From the NCBI GenBank assembly GCA_023406965.1, contig JAEXTI010000447.1:1-58477 (forward strand): a stretch of DNA of 58,477 bases, read 5' to 3'. The notes beneath the pieces were generated by a model that saw nothing but the letters and a program-made list of their open reading frames with translations, did not search any database and was not told where the DNA came from. Shown here in pieces: positions 28,864 to 37,277 of this stretch (its first letter is position 1; each line of letters starts with the position of its first letter). Both the position numbers and the translations under genes were made by a program. Source of the stretch: Chloroflexota bacterium. GTDB taxonomy: Bacteria > Chloroflexota > Anaerolineae > Anaerolineales > Anaerolineaceae.

Positions 28864-30036
28864 CTACCCTTTCTTGTCGGTAGATTCTTCAGGTTCTTCG
28901 GATTCTTCGTGCTCAACCTCTTCCTCTTCGCCCACCTCCGGGTTTGAACTTCTCCGTCCGGTCATGGTCGAGTAAGCAAACGCTCCCACTGCGCCGGCGA
29001 TCAAACCCAGTGTGCCGCCCGTAATGGCTGCGCCTTCGGGTGTCACCTCGCGCACCACGTTGTCTGTGGAGGGGTAGGTGAGCGGCGGGGTGGCCTCTTG
29101 CAACTTGATCGGCTCATAGGTCGGCCAATCCCAGAATCCCGGCTCCGAGCAGCCAATGCACGGATGCCCTGCCCCAATCGGCCAGTTGGTGCCGTCGTTA
29201 TAACGCACCGCCGGGCAGTTGTGCGAGCTGATCGGCCCCTTGCAGCCCATCTGGTACAGGCACCAGCCTGCCCGGTGCCCCACATCGCCCCAGGCGCGCA
29301 CGAATTCGCCCGCATCGAAGTGCCCCCTGCGCTCGCAGTTGTTGTGGATCAAATGCCCAAAGGCGAACATCGGCCGGTGCAGGCTGTCCATCTCCGGCAG
29401 CGCCCCAAAAGTCAAGAAATGCACCACTGTGGCGGTTAAATTCACCGGGTTCATCGGGCAGCCGGGAATGTTGAGCACCGGCTTATCCTTCACCAGGTCC
29501 ATCACCCCAATCGCACCGGTTGGGTTGGGGCTGGCCTTGGGAAGCCCGCCAAATGTGGCACAGTTGCCCACCGCCACCACCGCTACCGCGTTTGCCGCCG
29601 CCTCTTCCACCAATTCCACCGATGATTTTCCGCCGATGCAGCAGTACACCCCATTGTCCGCTGGTGATATCGAGCCTTCCACCACCAACAGGTACCCGCC
29701 CGCCTGGATGGTAGCCTCTTTGGCCTCTTCCGCGCGACGTCCAGAAGCAGCCATGATCGTCTCATGGTAATCCACCGACAACACGTCCAACACAATCTCC
29801 GCCGCGGTGGGATTGGACGAGCGCAGGAAGGCTTCGCTGCACCCGGCGCAATCCTGAAGTTCCAACCAGATCACCGGCAACCGCTTGGGGGTTGCCAGAG
29901 CCTCCTCAATCATTGCCGAGGCTCTCTTCGGCAATGCCAGCGCAGCCGCCATCATCCCGCAAAAAGCGAGAAATTCGCGGCGTGAGACCCCTCTCTTGGA
30001 GAGCGCTTGCTCAAGACTGGTTCCCTGGTGTGGCAT
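28864..30036 (-). CDS. hybS: [NiFe] hydrogenase small subunit (Tat-exported)
   Basis: 390 residues from the ATG at 30036, with GGAGGAG upstream. A twin-arginine signal (VSRREFLAFCGMMAAALALP) marks export with its folded partner. Cluster ligands are visible: ELQDCAGCSEAFL (proximal), VGNCATFGG, IPGCPMNP, HNNCERRGHFDAG, CLYQMGCKGP and HPCIGCSEPGFWD. A C-terminal hydrophobic helix (GLIAGAVGAFAYSTM) and an acidic tail follow. First gene of the five-gene hyb operon. Confidence 0.95.
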   Translation of the reverse strand: MPHQGTSLEQALSKRGVSRREFLAFCGMMAAALALPKRASAMIEEALATPKRLPVIWLELQDCAGCSEAFLRSSNPTAAEIVLDVLSVDYHETIMAASGRRAEEAKEATIQAGGYLLVVEGSISPADNGVYCCIGGKSSVELVEEAAANAVAVVAVGNCATFGGLPKASPNPTGAIGVMDLVKDKPVLNIPGCPMNPVNLTATVVHFLTFGALPEMDSLHRPMFAFGHLIHNNCERRGHFDAGEFVRAWGDVGHRAGWCLYQMGCKGPISSHNCPAVRYNDGTNWPIGAGHPCIGCSEPGFWDWPTYEPIKLQEATPPLTYPSTDNVVREVTPEGAAITGGTLGLIAGAVGAFAYSTMTGRRSSNPEVGEEEEVEHEESEEPEESTDKKG

Positions 30037-30163
30037 AACTCCTCCATGGAAATACAGACTAGACGGGCAGCGATGTATTTAATTTTGTTGACGAATGGGC
30101 TGAATGAAATGATATATCTCTTAAAGCTCGATATTAAAATAATATTAACACGTGAAAGGGCTC

Positions 30164-30183
30164 ATTACAAGTACTTTTGTAAT
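30164..30183. promoter_or_regulatory. Dyad upstream of the hyb operon
   Basis: ATTACAA-N6-TTGTAAT, a perfect 7-base-arm palindrome about 130 bases before hybS, in an AT-rich gene-free stretch (30037-30243). It is a plausible binding site for a redox or global regulator; the binding protein cannot be named. Confidence 0.45.
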
Positions 30184-30243
30184 ATTTTTCACACGAATTT
30201 TACTAACTTTGTCTATTTTTTCACAAATTCACCCTCGCAAAAT

Positions 30244-30280
30244 AAAAAAAGAGCGAAACGAGATCTGTCTCGCCTCGCTC
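30244..30280 (-). terminator. Terminator of the mevalonate decarboxylase gene
   Basis: GAGCGA-AA-CGAGA / TCTCG-CC-TCGCTC (30251-30280) forms a long stem, followed on the minus strand by TTTTTTT (30250-30244). It lies 26 bases after the stop at 30307. Confidence 0.88.
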
Positions 30281-30306
30281 CAACGAGCAATCGTTTCTGG
30301 CATTTT

Positions 30307-31281
30307 CTACTCCAGGTGAGCCGGTCCCCCCGCCCGCGCACTGAGTACCTGCTGCACCCCGGGCAGATGTGCCAGGCGGCTGGCCAATTCGGCGGCGTGA
30401 TCAGCAGGGCACAGCACATGCACATTCGGGCCCGCGTCCAGGGTAAAGCAACAAGGCAGCCCTTCGGCGCGCCAGGCTGGAACGACCTTCATGATTTGGA
30501 TAGAAGCCGGCTCCCAATAGAACAGCGGCGGCACGGAGGTCATCATCACCGCGTGCATTAAGGTGCTATCCTGTTCCACCACTTCGGCAAACGTGAAGAA
30601 ATCCCGCTCCAAAATCGCCCGGCGGCATATCTCTAACCTTCGTGGCGCATCTTCAACCCGCGCGGCCTGCAAGATGCTGGTCCCCGCCAGGGCATGCCCC
30701 TCTGTGGAACCGACCGGTTTGTGCCCTGTGGCAACCACGGCAATGCAATCCACCAAATCCCAATGCTGGGCTGGGGCAATAGAAGCGGCAATCGAATCTT
30801 CATCCCCTGCCCCCACCATCCACTCAACAAATCCGCCCGGCACCGAGCGCGAAGCCGACCCCGACCCGCGCCGGGCCAGTCGAGAAAGCCCCGCCTCGTC
30901 CAGATCCAGCCCAGCCGCACGCGAACCCGCCAGGGCCAGCGCGGCAAAAGCCGCCGCCGAGGAGGCGATCCCTGCCCCAATGGGAAAATTGTTGCGGCTG
31001 ACCACCTGCGCACATGTATCCATTCCCGCCATCTGGCGCACAATATCCAGGAAGCGCGACACCCGGGCCAGAGAAGCTCCCAGGGCCGGCTGGTTGTTCA
31101 GCAGCAGTTCGTCCGCCTCCAACCCAGGCACAAAGGTGACCGTTGTGCGGGCAAACAAACCGTCCAAATTCATGGAGATCGAGCCGTTGACCGGCAGGCG
31201 CAGGACGCTGTCCCGGTTACCCCAGTATTTGATGAATGCGATGTTTGCATTTGCAATCGCTGTAGCGGAAAAATTTGACAT
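30307..31281 (-). CDS. mvaD: Diphosphomevalonate decarboxylase
   Basis: 324 residues. The start ATAIANANIAFIKYWG and NGSISMNLDG are signatures of the family. The GHMP ATP-binding loop is PIGAGIASSAAAFAALALA (~108-126) and the catalytic Asp is probably in LDAGPNVHVL (~285). It converts mevalonate diphosphate to isopentenyl diphosphate, a step of the mevalonate pathway, which is unusual in bacteria but present in some Chloroflexota. The first 112 bases overlap the 3' end of a serine recombinase gene in another frame, placing the edge of an integrated element at the start of mvaD. Confidence 0.94.
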   Translation of the reverse strand: MSNFSATAIANANIAFIKYWGNRDSVLRLPVNGSISMNLDGLFARTTVTFVPGLEADELLLNNQPALGASLARVSRFLDIVRQMAGMDTCAQVVSRNNFPIGAGIASSAAAFAALALAGSRAAGLDLDEAGLSRLARRGSGSASRSVPGGFVEWMVGAGDEDSIAASIAPAQHWDLVDCIAVVATGHKPVGSTEGHALAGTSILQAARVEDAPRRLEICRRAILERDFFTFAEVVEQDSTLMHAVMMTSVPPLFYWEPASIQIMKVVPAWRAEGLPCCFTLDAGPNVHVLCPADHAAELASRLAHLPGVQQVLSARAGGPAHLE

Positions 31282-32855
31282 ACGACGTCAATCACCTTCA
31301 ATCCGTTTTCTATCGCAAGTGTACCACGAACGTTCAGCAGTTCAATAACCTTTCTTTTCGCTTCGAAAGTTGCATCCCGGAGGCGTTCACGGATTTTCTC
31401 AAAGTACTCCTTCAACTGATTGATCAATTTGGGCGACATCGAGGCGCGGGGCTGGAGTTCGGCAACTTTTTTCTTTTGAACCTCCAGTTTTTCAATAGTA
31501 TTTGTAATTTGCAACCTCCGTCCGTTGTACACCTCTTTCGTGATCTGCCGCTCAAGGTAAAGGTCAAGCAACCGATCCAATTGTGTCTGCGCAAACGCGA
31601 TCTGCTCATCCGTTGTTTTGAGCATCTCCTCAAACCGGGAGGCGGATTTATTCTCTTCTTCACAATAAAATATCATGCCGTTAGCAAAATTGTCGGCATG
31701 CAACAACTTATTCGTCACCCAATCCCATACATTCTCATCAACAAGCCGGCCTGAAAAAGAAGGCATATCGCACCGGGAGACCACCTGACGGCGTCCATTA
31801 CAAAGGTAGTAATAATTACCGCTGCGCTGATACTGCCCCCGGTAACCATAATTGCAACATTTGCATTTCAGCCGTTTCGCCATCAGGTAGTTGTGCTCCG
31901 GCTTGGGACCGCAAGCATGCTTTTTGTTCACCTCAAACCGGTCTTGCGCCAATTTATAAGTGGCCAGGTCGATGATCGCCGGAACAGGCACTGAGATCCA
32001 CTCGTCTTTCGAGCGAGACACTTGCCGGCCTAACCCTCGTTTGGATTTCAGCTTGCGGGTTGACTCTTTGCCGTCATTGACCATTTTCGTTTTGCCAAAG
32101 TGCCATATTCCGGTGTATGTTTCGTTTTTCAAGATGTGCGTGACCATCGCCGGCTGCCAAACACCATGGCCAAACTTCTTCGCCACATGCTTTGCTTTGT
32201 CACCTCGTGTGGGAATACCCAACTCGGTCAATTTGCGCGCAACCCCACGGATCGTCAATGGTTTTGTGTCGCCACTTCCATACACATACCAGTCATACAC
32301 CATCCGGACAACCTTTGCCTCTTCTTCATCAACAACCAGCCAGTTCTTGTGAGGCTCCGAACGGGATGTGTAGCCATACGGGGGGCGGGCTCCAACCAGC
32401 ACAAAGCCGCTTTTTGCCTTTCCCCGTTTTCCACGTTTGCTGCGCTCAAGGATCTTGGCTTTCTCGTATTCCGCGATCGAGGCGCGAATCTGTTTTTGCA
32501 ACCGGCCCTCATCGGAGTCCTCGTAGCGTCCAATGACATACTCCACTGTAATCCCTAGACGATTTAACTCTTCTTCCAAGATCATCTGGTGAACGCTTTT
32601 CCTTGCCATCCGGTCCAGATCGTATACGATCATGGCGTTGATCCCCCCATCCTCGCCGATAAATTGACGCATTTCGTTCAGCGTGGGACGATCCAGCACG
32701 GTGCCGGTATAGTCCTCCTGGAAGGTGGCTACAACCGAGTAACCTAACTCAGCCGCATAACCTTCGCAGCCCTCAATCTGGGTCTTCAAGCTATAGCCGC
32801 GCGTCTGCTCATCCGTACTTACCCGCACGTAGATAATTGCCCGCTTATCGCTCAT
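31170..32855 (-). CDS. Large serine recombinase (integrase) of an integrated element
   Basis: 561 residues as an open frame. The resolvase domain starts with IIYVRVSTDEQTRGYSLKTQ (catalytic Ser ~residue 13). Recombinase domain: GKAKSGFVLVGARPPYGY; a zinc ribbon with four cysteines (CGPKPEHNYLMAKRLKCKCCNYGYRG...C) and a coiled coil complete a phage-type integrase. The natural C-terminus is near ENGLKVIDVVC; the remaining ~37 residues are read from the mvaD gene in a different frame. So the recombinase gene was truncated or extended by its own integration into the mvaD 5' end, with the attachment site near 31280. Overlaps the next gene's stop by a 4-base gap. Confidence 0.92.
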   Translation of the reverse strand: MSDKRAIIYVRVSTDEQTRGYSLKTQIEGCEGYAAELGYSVVATFQEDYTGTVLDRPTLNEMRQFIGEDGGINAMIVYDLDRMARKSVHQMILEEELNRLGITVEYVIGRYEDSDEGRLQKQIRASIAEYEKAKILERSKRGKRGKAKSGFVLVGARPPYGYTSRSEPHKNWLVVDEEEAKVVRMVYDWYVYGSGDTKPLTIRGVARKLTELGIPTRGDKAKHVAKKFGHGVWQPAMVTHILKNETYTGIWHFGKTKMVNDGKESTRKLKSKRGLGRQVSRSKDEWISVPVPAIIDLATYKLAQDRFEVNKKHACGPKPEHNYLMAKRLKCKCCNYGYRGQYQRSGNYYYLCNGRRQVVSRCDMPSFSGRLVDENVWDWVTNKLLHADNFANGMIFYCEEENKSASRFEEMLKTTDEQIAFAQTQLDRLLDLYLERQITKEVYNGRRLQITNTIEKLEVQKKKVAELQPRASMSPKLINQLKEYFEKIRERLRDATFEAKRKVIELLNVRGTLAIENGLKVIDVVCQIFPLQRLQMQTSHSSNTGVTGTASCACRSTARSP

Positions 32856-32858
32856 ACC

Positions 32859-33644
32859 TCACTCCTTGATAATTTCAACGCCGTTGCCATTCCGCCGGAT
32901 GCGGCCGTCGCTCTCCAGCTTGCCCAGGTATGTGTAAACTGTCTGCCTGGACATGCTCAACGCCCGCGCCGCATCAGTCACCCCAATGCCGGGATTGTCA
33001 CGATAGAGTGTCAAAAGACTGTCCATGCGGTTACCTTGAATGACCGTCTTGGCTTGACGCGCCTTGACTAACGAACTGTCAGGATGGACTGCGTTTGACG
33101 CTATGTTGGACGCAAGCATCTCAGTCAAGCTTTCCCCGGTTGGACGAACGGCTTGACGCTCTGCCTTGCGATCCGCGCGTTCTTGGGCGATACGCGCCAG
33201 CCGTCGGCGGTGTCCAGAACGCAGTGCCAGGTTGACAGCGCCCACCAGTGCCAACATCGGGAACAGGGCCGGCGCAAAACGCCCCATCTCTGGGTAGATA
33301 TCCAACAATACCGTCAGCCCAATGGTGGAAAATAGATACACCCCCACCAACGAAGCCGCCAGGTAGAACGGCGCATTTGCATCGGTCTTGCGCTTGTCGG
33401 TATTGTAGTCCCACAGTTGCAGGCTGGTGCTGACCGTGGTCAGTCCCAGGCTCTCGATGATCGCAGCCGTGATCCAACCCAGCGCCGGTGTCCAGTGCAA
33501 ATCCTGGACAACCGCATTGGCCACCAGTGCGGCGCTAGGCAGCGGCGTAATCCAGGGAGCGATGGCGGCAATCCCATCGGTGAGGTTGGTTTCAACCTCC
33601 GAGAGAAATTCCCGCAGACGAATATTAAACAGAAGATCAGCCAA
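32859..33644 (-). CDS. Membrane protein with C-terminal winged helix-turn-helix
   Basis: 261 residues. Two or three hydrophobic segments occupy residues ~20-140 (AAIAPWITPLPSAALVANAVV, ASLVGVYLFSTIGLTVLL, PALFPMLALVGAVNLAL). A basic linker (RRRLARIAQERADRKAERQ) leads to a helix-turn-helix: LLTLYRDNPGIGVTDAARALSMSRQTVYTYLGKLESDGRIRR (~207-250). A membrane-tethered regulator, transcribed directly ahead of the recombinase, so it may sense a signal and control excision. Family not recognised. Confidence 0.72.
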   Translation of the reverse strand: MADLLFNIRLREFLSEVETNLTDGIAAIAPWITPLPSAALVANAVVQDLHWTPALGWITAAIIESLGLTTVSTSLQLWDYNTDKRKTDANAPFYLAASLVGVYLFSTIGLTVLLDIYPEMGRFAPALFPMLALVGAVNLALRSGHRRRLARIAQERADRKAERQAVRPTGESLTEMLASNIASNAVHPDSSLVKARQAKTVIQGNRMDSLLTLYRDNPGIGVTDAARALSMSRQTVYTYLGKLESDGRIRRNGNGVEIIKE

Positions 33645-33691
33645 GTTTCACCTCCTTTGATACCGGTGAATATCCACCGAGGGCGAATCCT

Positions 33692-33718
33692 GGCTGATCG
33701 ACTATAATCAGATCAGCC
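33692..33718. repeat. Inverted repeat in the element's regulatory region
   Basis: GGCTGATC (33692-33699) and GATCAGCC (33711-33718) around an AT-rich centre containing TATAAT. It lies 50-75 bases before the membrane-HTH gene; candidate operator or promoter site. Confidence 0.45.
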
Positions 33719-33751
33719 CCTGCTTCCGCTGATACCGGTGGTTGGGGTCAG

Positions 33752-33784
33752 GTTCGTGTGGGTGCTCGCTACACCCGCACGAAC
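33752..33784. repeat. 13-bp inverted repeat in the element's regulatory region
   Basis: Arms 33752-33764 and 33772-33784 match at 12 of 13 positions around a 7-base loop. Upstream of the membrane-HTH/recombinase pair; candidate operator or hairpin. Confidence 0.45.
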
Positions 33785-33797
33785 CGCCTTGCTGTTT

Positions 33798-33823
33798 TGT
33801 TCTATTATAAACCATAGAACAAA
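33798..33823. promoter_or_regulatory. Operator-like dyad covering a -10 box
   Basis: TTGTTCTAT (33798-33806) and ATAGAACAA (33815-33823) form a perfect 9-base-arm palindrome. Its centre contains a TATAAT on the minus strand, so a bound repressor would cover the promoter of the membrane-HTH and recombinase genes. Confidence 0.5.
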
Positions 33824-33834
33824 AAACCGAACAA

Positions 33835-34119
33835 TCAATTTTGCGATCTGGACCGGGCTTGCGAGGCGGCCCGGTCAGAGGGTCCATACCGCCAGTTGCG
33901 ATGCGCACTGGGCGGCAGCTTGAAACCGCCATTTGCCCAGGCATTGAAATCATCTTCGAGTATTCCCAGCATCAGGCACCAGCTCAGACCTTCCTGCCTG
34001 AGCCAGGACAACGCCTCGGCGGCGCGCGCAGGGTTGCTGCTGTTAATATCCACGGCGGCCTGGAGAATGATCGCCAACATGAGGGCCGCGTAAGGGTCGC
34101 CGCTCCGTTCATTGTCCAT
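33835..34119 (-). CDS. Small element-encoded hypothetical protein
   Basis: 94 residues from the ATG at 34119, which overlaps the end of the helicase-like gene by 11 bases. A hydrophobic alpha-helical start (DPYAALMLAIILQAAVDINS) and a basic tail (RNWRYGPSDRAASQARSRSQN). No recognised family. Translational coupling with the upstream replication gene suggests a helper role. Confidence 0.55.
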   Translation of the reverse strand: MDNERSGDPYAALMLAIILQAAVDINSSNPARAAEALSWLRQEGLSWCLMLGILEDDFNAWANGGFKLPPSAHRNWRYGPSDRAASQARSRSQN

Positions 34120-36766
34120 CCCCGGTATCCTCGGCCTTTTCGGGCAGGTGGATGTGGAGAACTTCCCCACCCGTCACCGCCACCAAACGTTCATGCAGTT
34201 GGCTGACGGAAGAGCCGGCGATCTTCTCAACGTCCACAACCTTCTCCAAAAAAATGGTTAGCGCCATTGCCATCTGCTCCACGCTGTAGCCGGCCTCGAT
34301 GCGACCGTCCGGCAAGCGGCGCATGCACCCGCCAATCGTTGGCATGCTCGAATCGGCAGGCAGACGAAGGGCAATTTCGCAGTGTTTCCACGGAGGATCA
34401 TCCTGTGACATTACGCCATTACTGACATGAGTGACATTTATATGGCGGGCCAGTTGTTCGGGAATGCGGATTCCATACACAGCCGACCAGCGCTCCAATT
34501 CTTCCAACGTGATCTGCCACTGCCGCGTCCCCTTCCCGCCTTCGCGAGACTTACGCAAGCGGAGCTTGCCCAACAGCCGGCCAACTTTACGCGAGGTGAT
34601 CGCATCCTTGTCAATATCCGCCTCTGCTTTTTCGGCAACCATCTGGGCTGATTCGCTGATTTGCGCGGTAGAAAAGGTCCAGGTCGCCTGGGAAATGTCA
34701 CTCATGTCTTTCATGTCACTCTTGGCGGCTATCAGCCGGAAGAGGCCTTGCAGAACCAACAGCGTCAGATCACCCGACTGTTGATCGGCGCTTTCTTCCT
34801 GCTGGTAGTTCCAGGACAACTCCTCCAGGCGGCGGTAGAGTCCGCCCACGACAGCCTGCTCCTGCCCCTGGTTGCGGATCGTATATGCACGCTGCAGGCG
34901 GCAGCCGAGGTCCAGGCTGTCCAGCCAGGCCGCCACTGAGAGAATCGCCTTCCAGGGCTGGAGGTTTCGACCCCGCAGGCGAGCCTTTTGGGAGACGGTC
35001 ATCTCAAAGCTGTGCAGGCAGGGCAAGTTGGCCAACCCAATTGCCCACAATTCGTCGATCAATTCCCGGCGGTTGTGCGGCCACAGATGGTAGTCCAGCG
35101 GGTCGTAGTTGGCCTTGTCACGGTCGGCGGTGCGGATGAGCGGAATCACAATCGTGCGGGAGGCCAACACCGGGTCCGGCATACGGATGGCGGAGAACAG
35201 GCGCGGGCAGTAGGCATTTACATAGCGCATCTTCCACTTGTTGGGGCCGTCCGCCTCTTTGAGCGGTACGCTCGATCCGCGCCGGTTACCGGCCAGCAGC
35301 AGGGCGCGTTTATCAGGGTCGGTCATCTTGGGATCGGAGAGGTTCTCGGCGTCATCAAAGGCCAGGGTCGCCCCGTAATCGGCCAGGTCGCGCAGGCTGG
35401 CAAAGCTGCCCCCGGCCAAAATAAGCTGGCCCAGATAGGCCATCTCGGTCACCACGATGAGCAGATTGGTTTTTCCCGAGCCGGGGCTACCATTGGGCCA
35501 AAGAAAACCGATCACATTGAAGGCATCCAAAAGGTAAGTTGCCAGGACAAAGCAGCCGAGCAGTTCTGCCATCGTTTGCTGGTCACCCAGCGAGCGGTCG
35601 AAGTCTAGAAAACGGTTGACGATATCCACCACTTTGAAGAACGTCTCGACTGGGTTGGGACGCCGGCCTTGAACGTACCCACGCACGCCGCGCGTCGACC
35701 AGCGCTTCTCAGCCGGCACGATCTCTCGGAAGACGGTCTGTATCTCCAATTCGCTGAGTGGGCTGACGGTACTGCCATCGCCAGCTTCCGCGAAAACCTT
35801 GCCGTCGCCGCGAACAACAAACAAGCACAACTTTTCTTCAATCAGAGGTGGGTTGTGCAGAATGACATTGCCTGCTTTGTCCAGGCTTTCGCGGCGGGTA
35901 GTGCGCACCGGCAGCCAGGTGACGGCATAGGCGACCTTGTCGATCAGGCTCAACGGGCGGGTGATGATGGGCGAGGGTTCATCCAGCAGTTCGAGCGTGG
36001 GCAGCGCGGCATGGGGTGTAGGATGGGGCAGTTCGAGCAAGGCTTCAAGATCCGCCAGCGTGTGTCCGGCGGCAAAAAAATCGTCTACGCCGCATTTTGC
36101 GCCGTTGGGCTGGTTGGGCAGGTACAGCGCCGAGACCGTGGCGCCCTTGCGTTGCAGGATCTCCGTCAGCCGCTCCAAGGCCTGGCGCACAGCAGGCTTG
36201 TCCATCACGTCCGAGTCGAATACGATGCGCACGGAACGATCGTTCCAGGCGATGAAATCGAAATCCGCCAGGACAGTGGTGCCACCAAACTCGTTGCGGC
36301 CTTTGAAGTTCCAAACCCCCAATAGACTAACGGCAGTTGCGCCGGCGGAAGCCAGCGCGTCGCCTTTTTTCTGACCCTCGGTGATGTACAGCGGGATAGC
36401 CGGGTTCTGGAGGTTCTGGAAACAAGCGGGCGGACAATCCACGCGTACCCCGGCGTGCTTGGGAAGTTCGTATTTGAGCACTTTCATGGGGTGCAGGCCG
36501 CCCTTGTCGCGTTCTGAGCGATCCTCGTGGACGCGAGGGTTGTCTGGACGGAACACATGCAGGCCAACTTTCCCGTCGGTGGTATGCAAGGGGATGAGCA
36601 AGCCGGGCACGCGGCGCTGAGCCGGCGAAAACCCATAATCGGCTAGTTCATTCTGGTGGAGGATAGTGCGGTAACCGCGCTGGCGGATCACATCCGCAGA
36701 GATCGCGGATTGCTCCATCAGCATTTTCAGGTGATCTTCAGAAAGCGGCATGTCGGCGCCGGTCAT
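34109..36766 (-). CDS. DUF3854/Toprim-like and P-loop ATPase replication protein
   Basis: 885 residues. The N-terminal half is DUF3854-like with a Toprim-type core: LYITEGQKKGDALASAGATAVSLLGVWNF (glutamate) and VRIVFDSDV (Asp), found in primases of mobile elements. The second half has an ATPase: Walker A GSPGSGKTN (~residue 430), Walker B TLAFDDAE (~470) and a lid LLLAGNRRGSSVPL. The C-terminal ~200 residues contain a DNA-binding-like region. It is probably the primase-helicase that replicates the element. Its start overlaps the previous small gene by the sequence ATGA. Confidence 0.8.
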   Translation of the reverse strand: MTGADMPLSEDHLKMLMEQSAISADVIRQRGYRTILHQNELADYGFSPAQRRVPGLLIPLHTTDGKVGLHVFRPDNPRVHEDRSERDKGGLHPMKVLKYELPKHAGVRVDCPPACFQNLQNPAIPLYITEGQKKGDALASAGATAVSLLGVWNFKGRNEFGGTTVLADFDFIAWNDRSVRIVFDSDVMDKPAVRQALERLTEILQRKGATVSALYLPNQPNGAKCGVDDFFAAGHTLADLEALLELPHPTPHAALPTLELLDEPSPIITRPLSLIDKVAYAVTWLPVRTTRRESLDKAGNVILHNPPLIEEKLCLFVVRGDGKVFAEAGDGSTVSPLSELEIQTVFREIVPAEKRWSTRGVRGYVQGRRPNPVETFFKVVDIVNRFLDFDRSLGDQQTMAELLGCFVLATYLLDAFNVIGFLWPNGSPGSGKTNLLIVVTEMAYLGQLILAGGSFASLRDLADYGATLAFDDAENLSDPKMTDPDKRALLLAGNRRGSSVPLKEADGPNKWKMRYVNAYCPRLFSAIRMPDPVLASRTIVIPLIRTADRDKANYDPLDYHLWPHNRRELIDELWAIGLANLPCLHSFEMTVSQKARLRGRNLQPWKAILSVAAWLDSLDLGCRLQRAYTIRNQGQEQAVVGGLYRRLEELSWNYQQEESADQQSGDLTLLVLQGLFRLIAAKSDMKDMSDISQATWTFSTAQISESAQMVAEKAEADIDKDAITSRKVGRLLGKLRLRKSREGGKGTRQWQITLEELERWSAVYGIRIPEQLARHINVTHVSNGVMSQDDPPWKHCEIALRLPADSSMPTIGGCMRRLPDGRIEAGYSVEQMAMALTIFLEKVVDVEKIAGSSVSQLHERLVAVTGGEVLHIHLPEKAEDTGDGQ

Positions 36767-36978
36767 ACATTTGACTCCGCGGTAGAAGCAGGGCTCGTGC
36801 TGGTCTCTTGAGAGGTTGAGCGGCGTTTTCGTGTACGGGCCGGTTTCACCTCAGGAGAGGGCTTATCCTCCTGGGAAATAACCGTGAACTGATCGCTGAG
36901 GATGAACGCGTACACACGGGCTAACAGACGACCCTGCTCTTCAGGGGAGATCTGGGGGAGATCAGGCGATGGATTCAT
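36763..36978 (-). CDS. Small element-encoded hypothetical protein
   Basis: 71 residues from the ATG at 36978, with GGAGG 12 bases upstream; an alternative ATG at 36990 has no spacing to that site. Content: LPQISPEEQGRLLARVYAFIL, a basic linker (ARTRKRRS) and a Ser/Thr-rich tail. It overlaps the gene before (17 bases) and after (ATGA), so the three are translationally coupled. Function unknown. Confidence 0.6.
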   Translation of the reverse strand: MNPSPDLPQISPEEQGRLLARVYAFILSDQFTVISQEDKPSPEVKPARTRKRRSTSQETSTSPASTAESNV

Positions 36979-37165
36979 AGCGGGCGCCATCCTCCTGGTT
37001 CTGATCGGATGGGTTGGCTTTGTTCGTTAGCAATCCGCGCTGGATTAGCTCCAGGCGAACCAGCAGCCTGACCTGGTCGGCAGGGGAGCGCAGTTCTTGC
37101 TCCGCCAGCCGGATCAGGGCCGAGTATTCTGGCTGTTCAAAAAAGACTTTCAAGGGATTGAGCAT
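36962..37165 (-). CDS. Small element-encoded hypothetical protein
   Basis: 67 residues from the ATG at 37165, preceded by GAAGGAGGAACC. Mostly helical: MLNPLKVFFEQPEYSALIRL, LVRLELIQRGLL. The length and helix content are compatible with a ribbon-helix-helix or accessory replication protein, but I recognise no motif. First gene of the replication cluster after a terminator. Confidence 0.6.
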   Translation of the reverse strand: MLNPLKVFFEQPEYSALIRLAEQELRSPADQVRLLVRLELIQRGLLTNKANPSDQNQEDGARYESIA

Positions 37166-37183
37166 GAGGGTTCCTCCTTCGGG

Positions 37184-37221
37184 CAAATAAAAAATGGCGG
37201 CGTTTTGTCTGACGCCGCCAT
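37184..37221 (-). terminator. Terminator after the HTH regulator gene
   Basis: ATGGCGGCGT (37194-37203) and ACGCCGCCAT (37212-37221) with an 8-base loop. On the minus strand the stem is followed by TTTTTTATTTG. It separates the regulator from the small-gene/replication operon. Confidence 0.8.
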
Positions 37222-37277
37222 TCTCCTTCCTGCTGTATCCCGTGGTCAATTCCCCGAGATATCCCCCAATATCCCGG

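Noticed and set aside
33708..33953. 81-codon minus-strand frame before the membrane HTH gene
   Set aside because: It runs over the dyads and promoter-like words of the control region and has no ribosome site or protein-like pattern.
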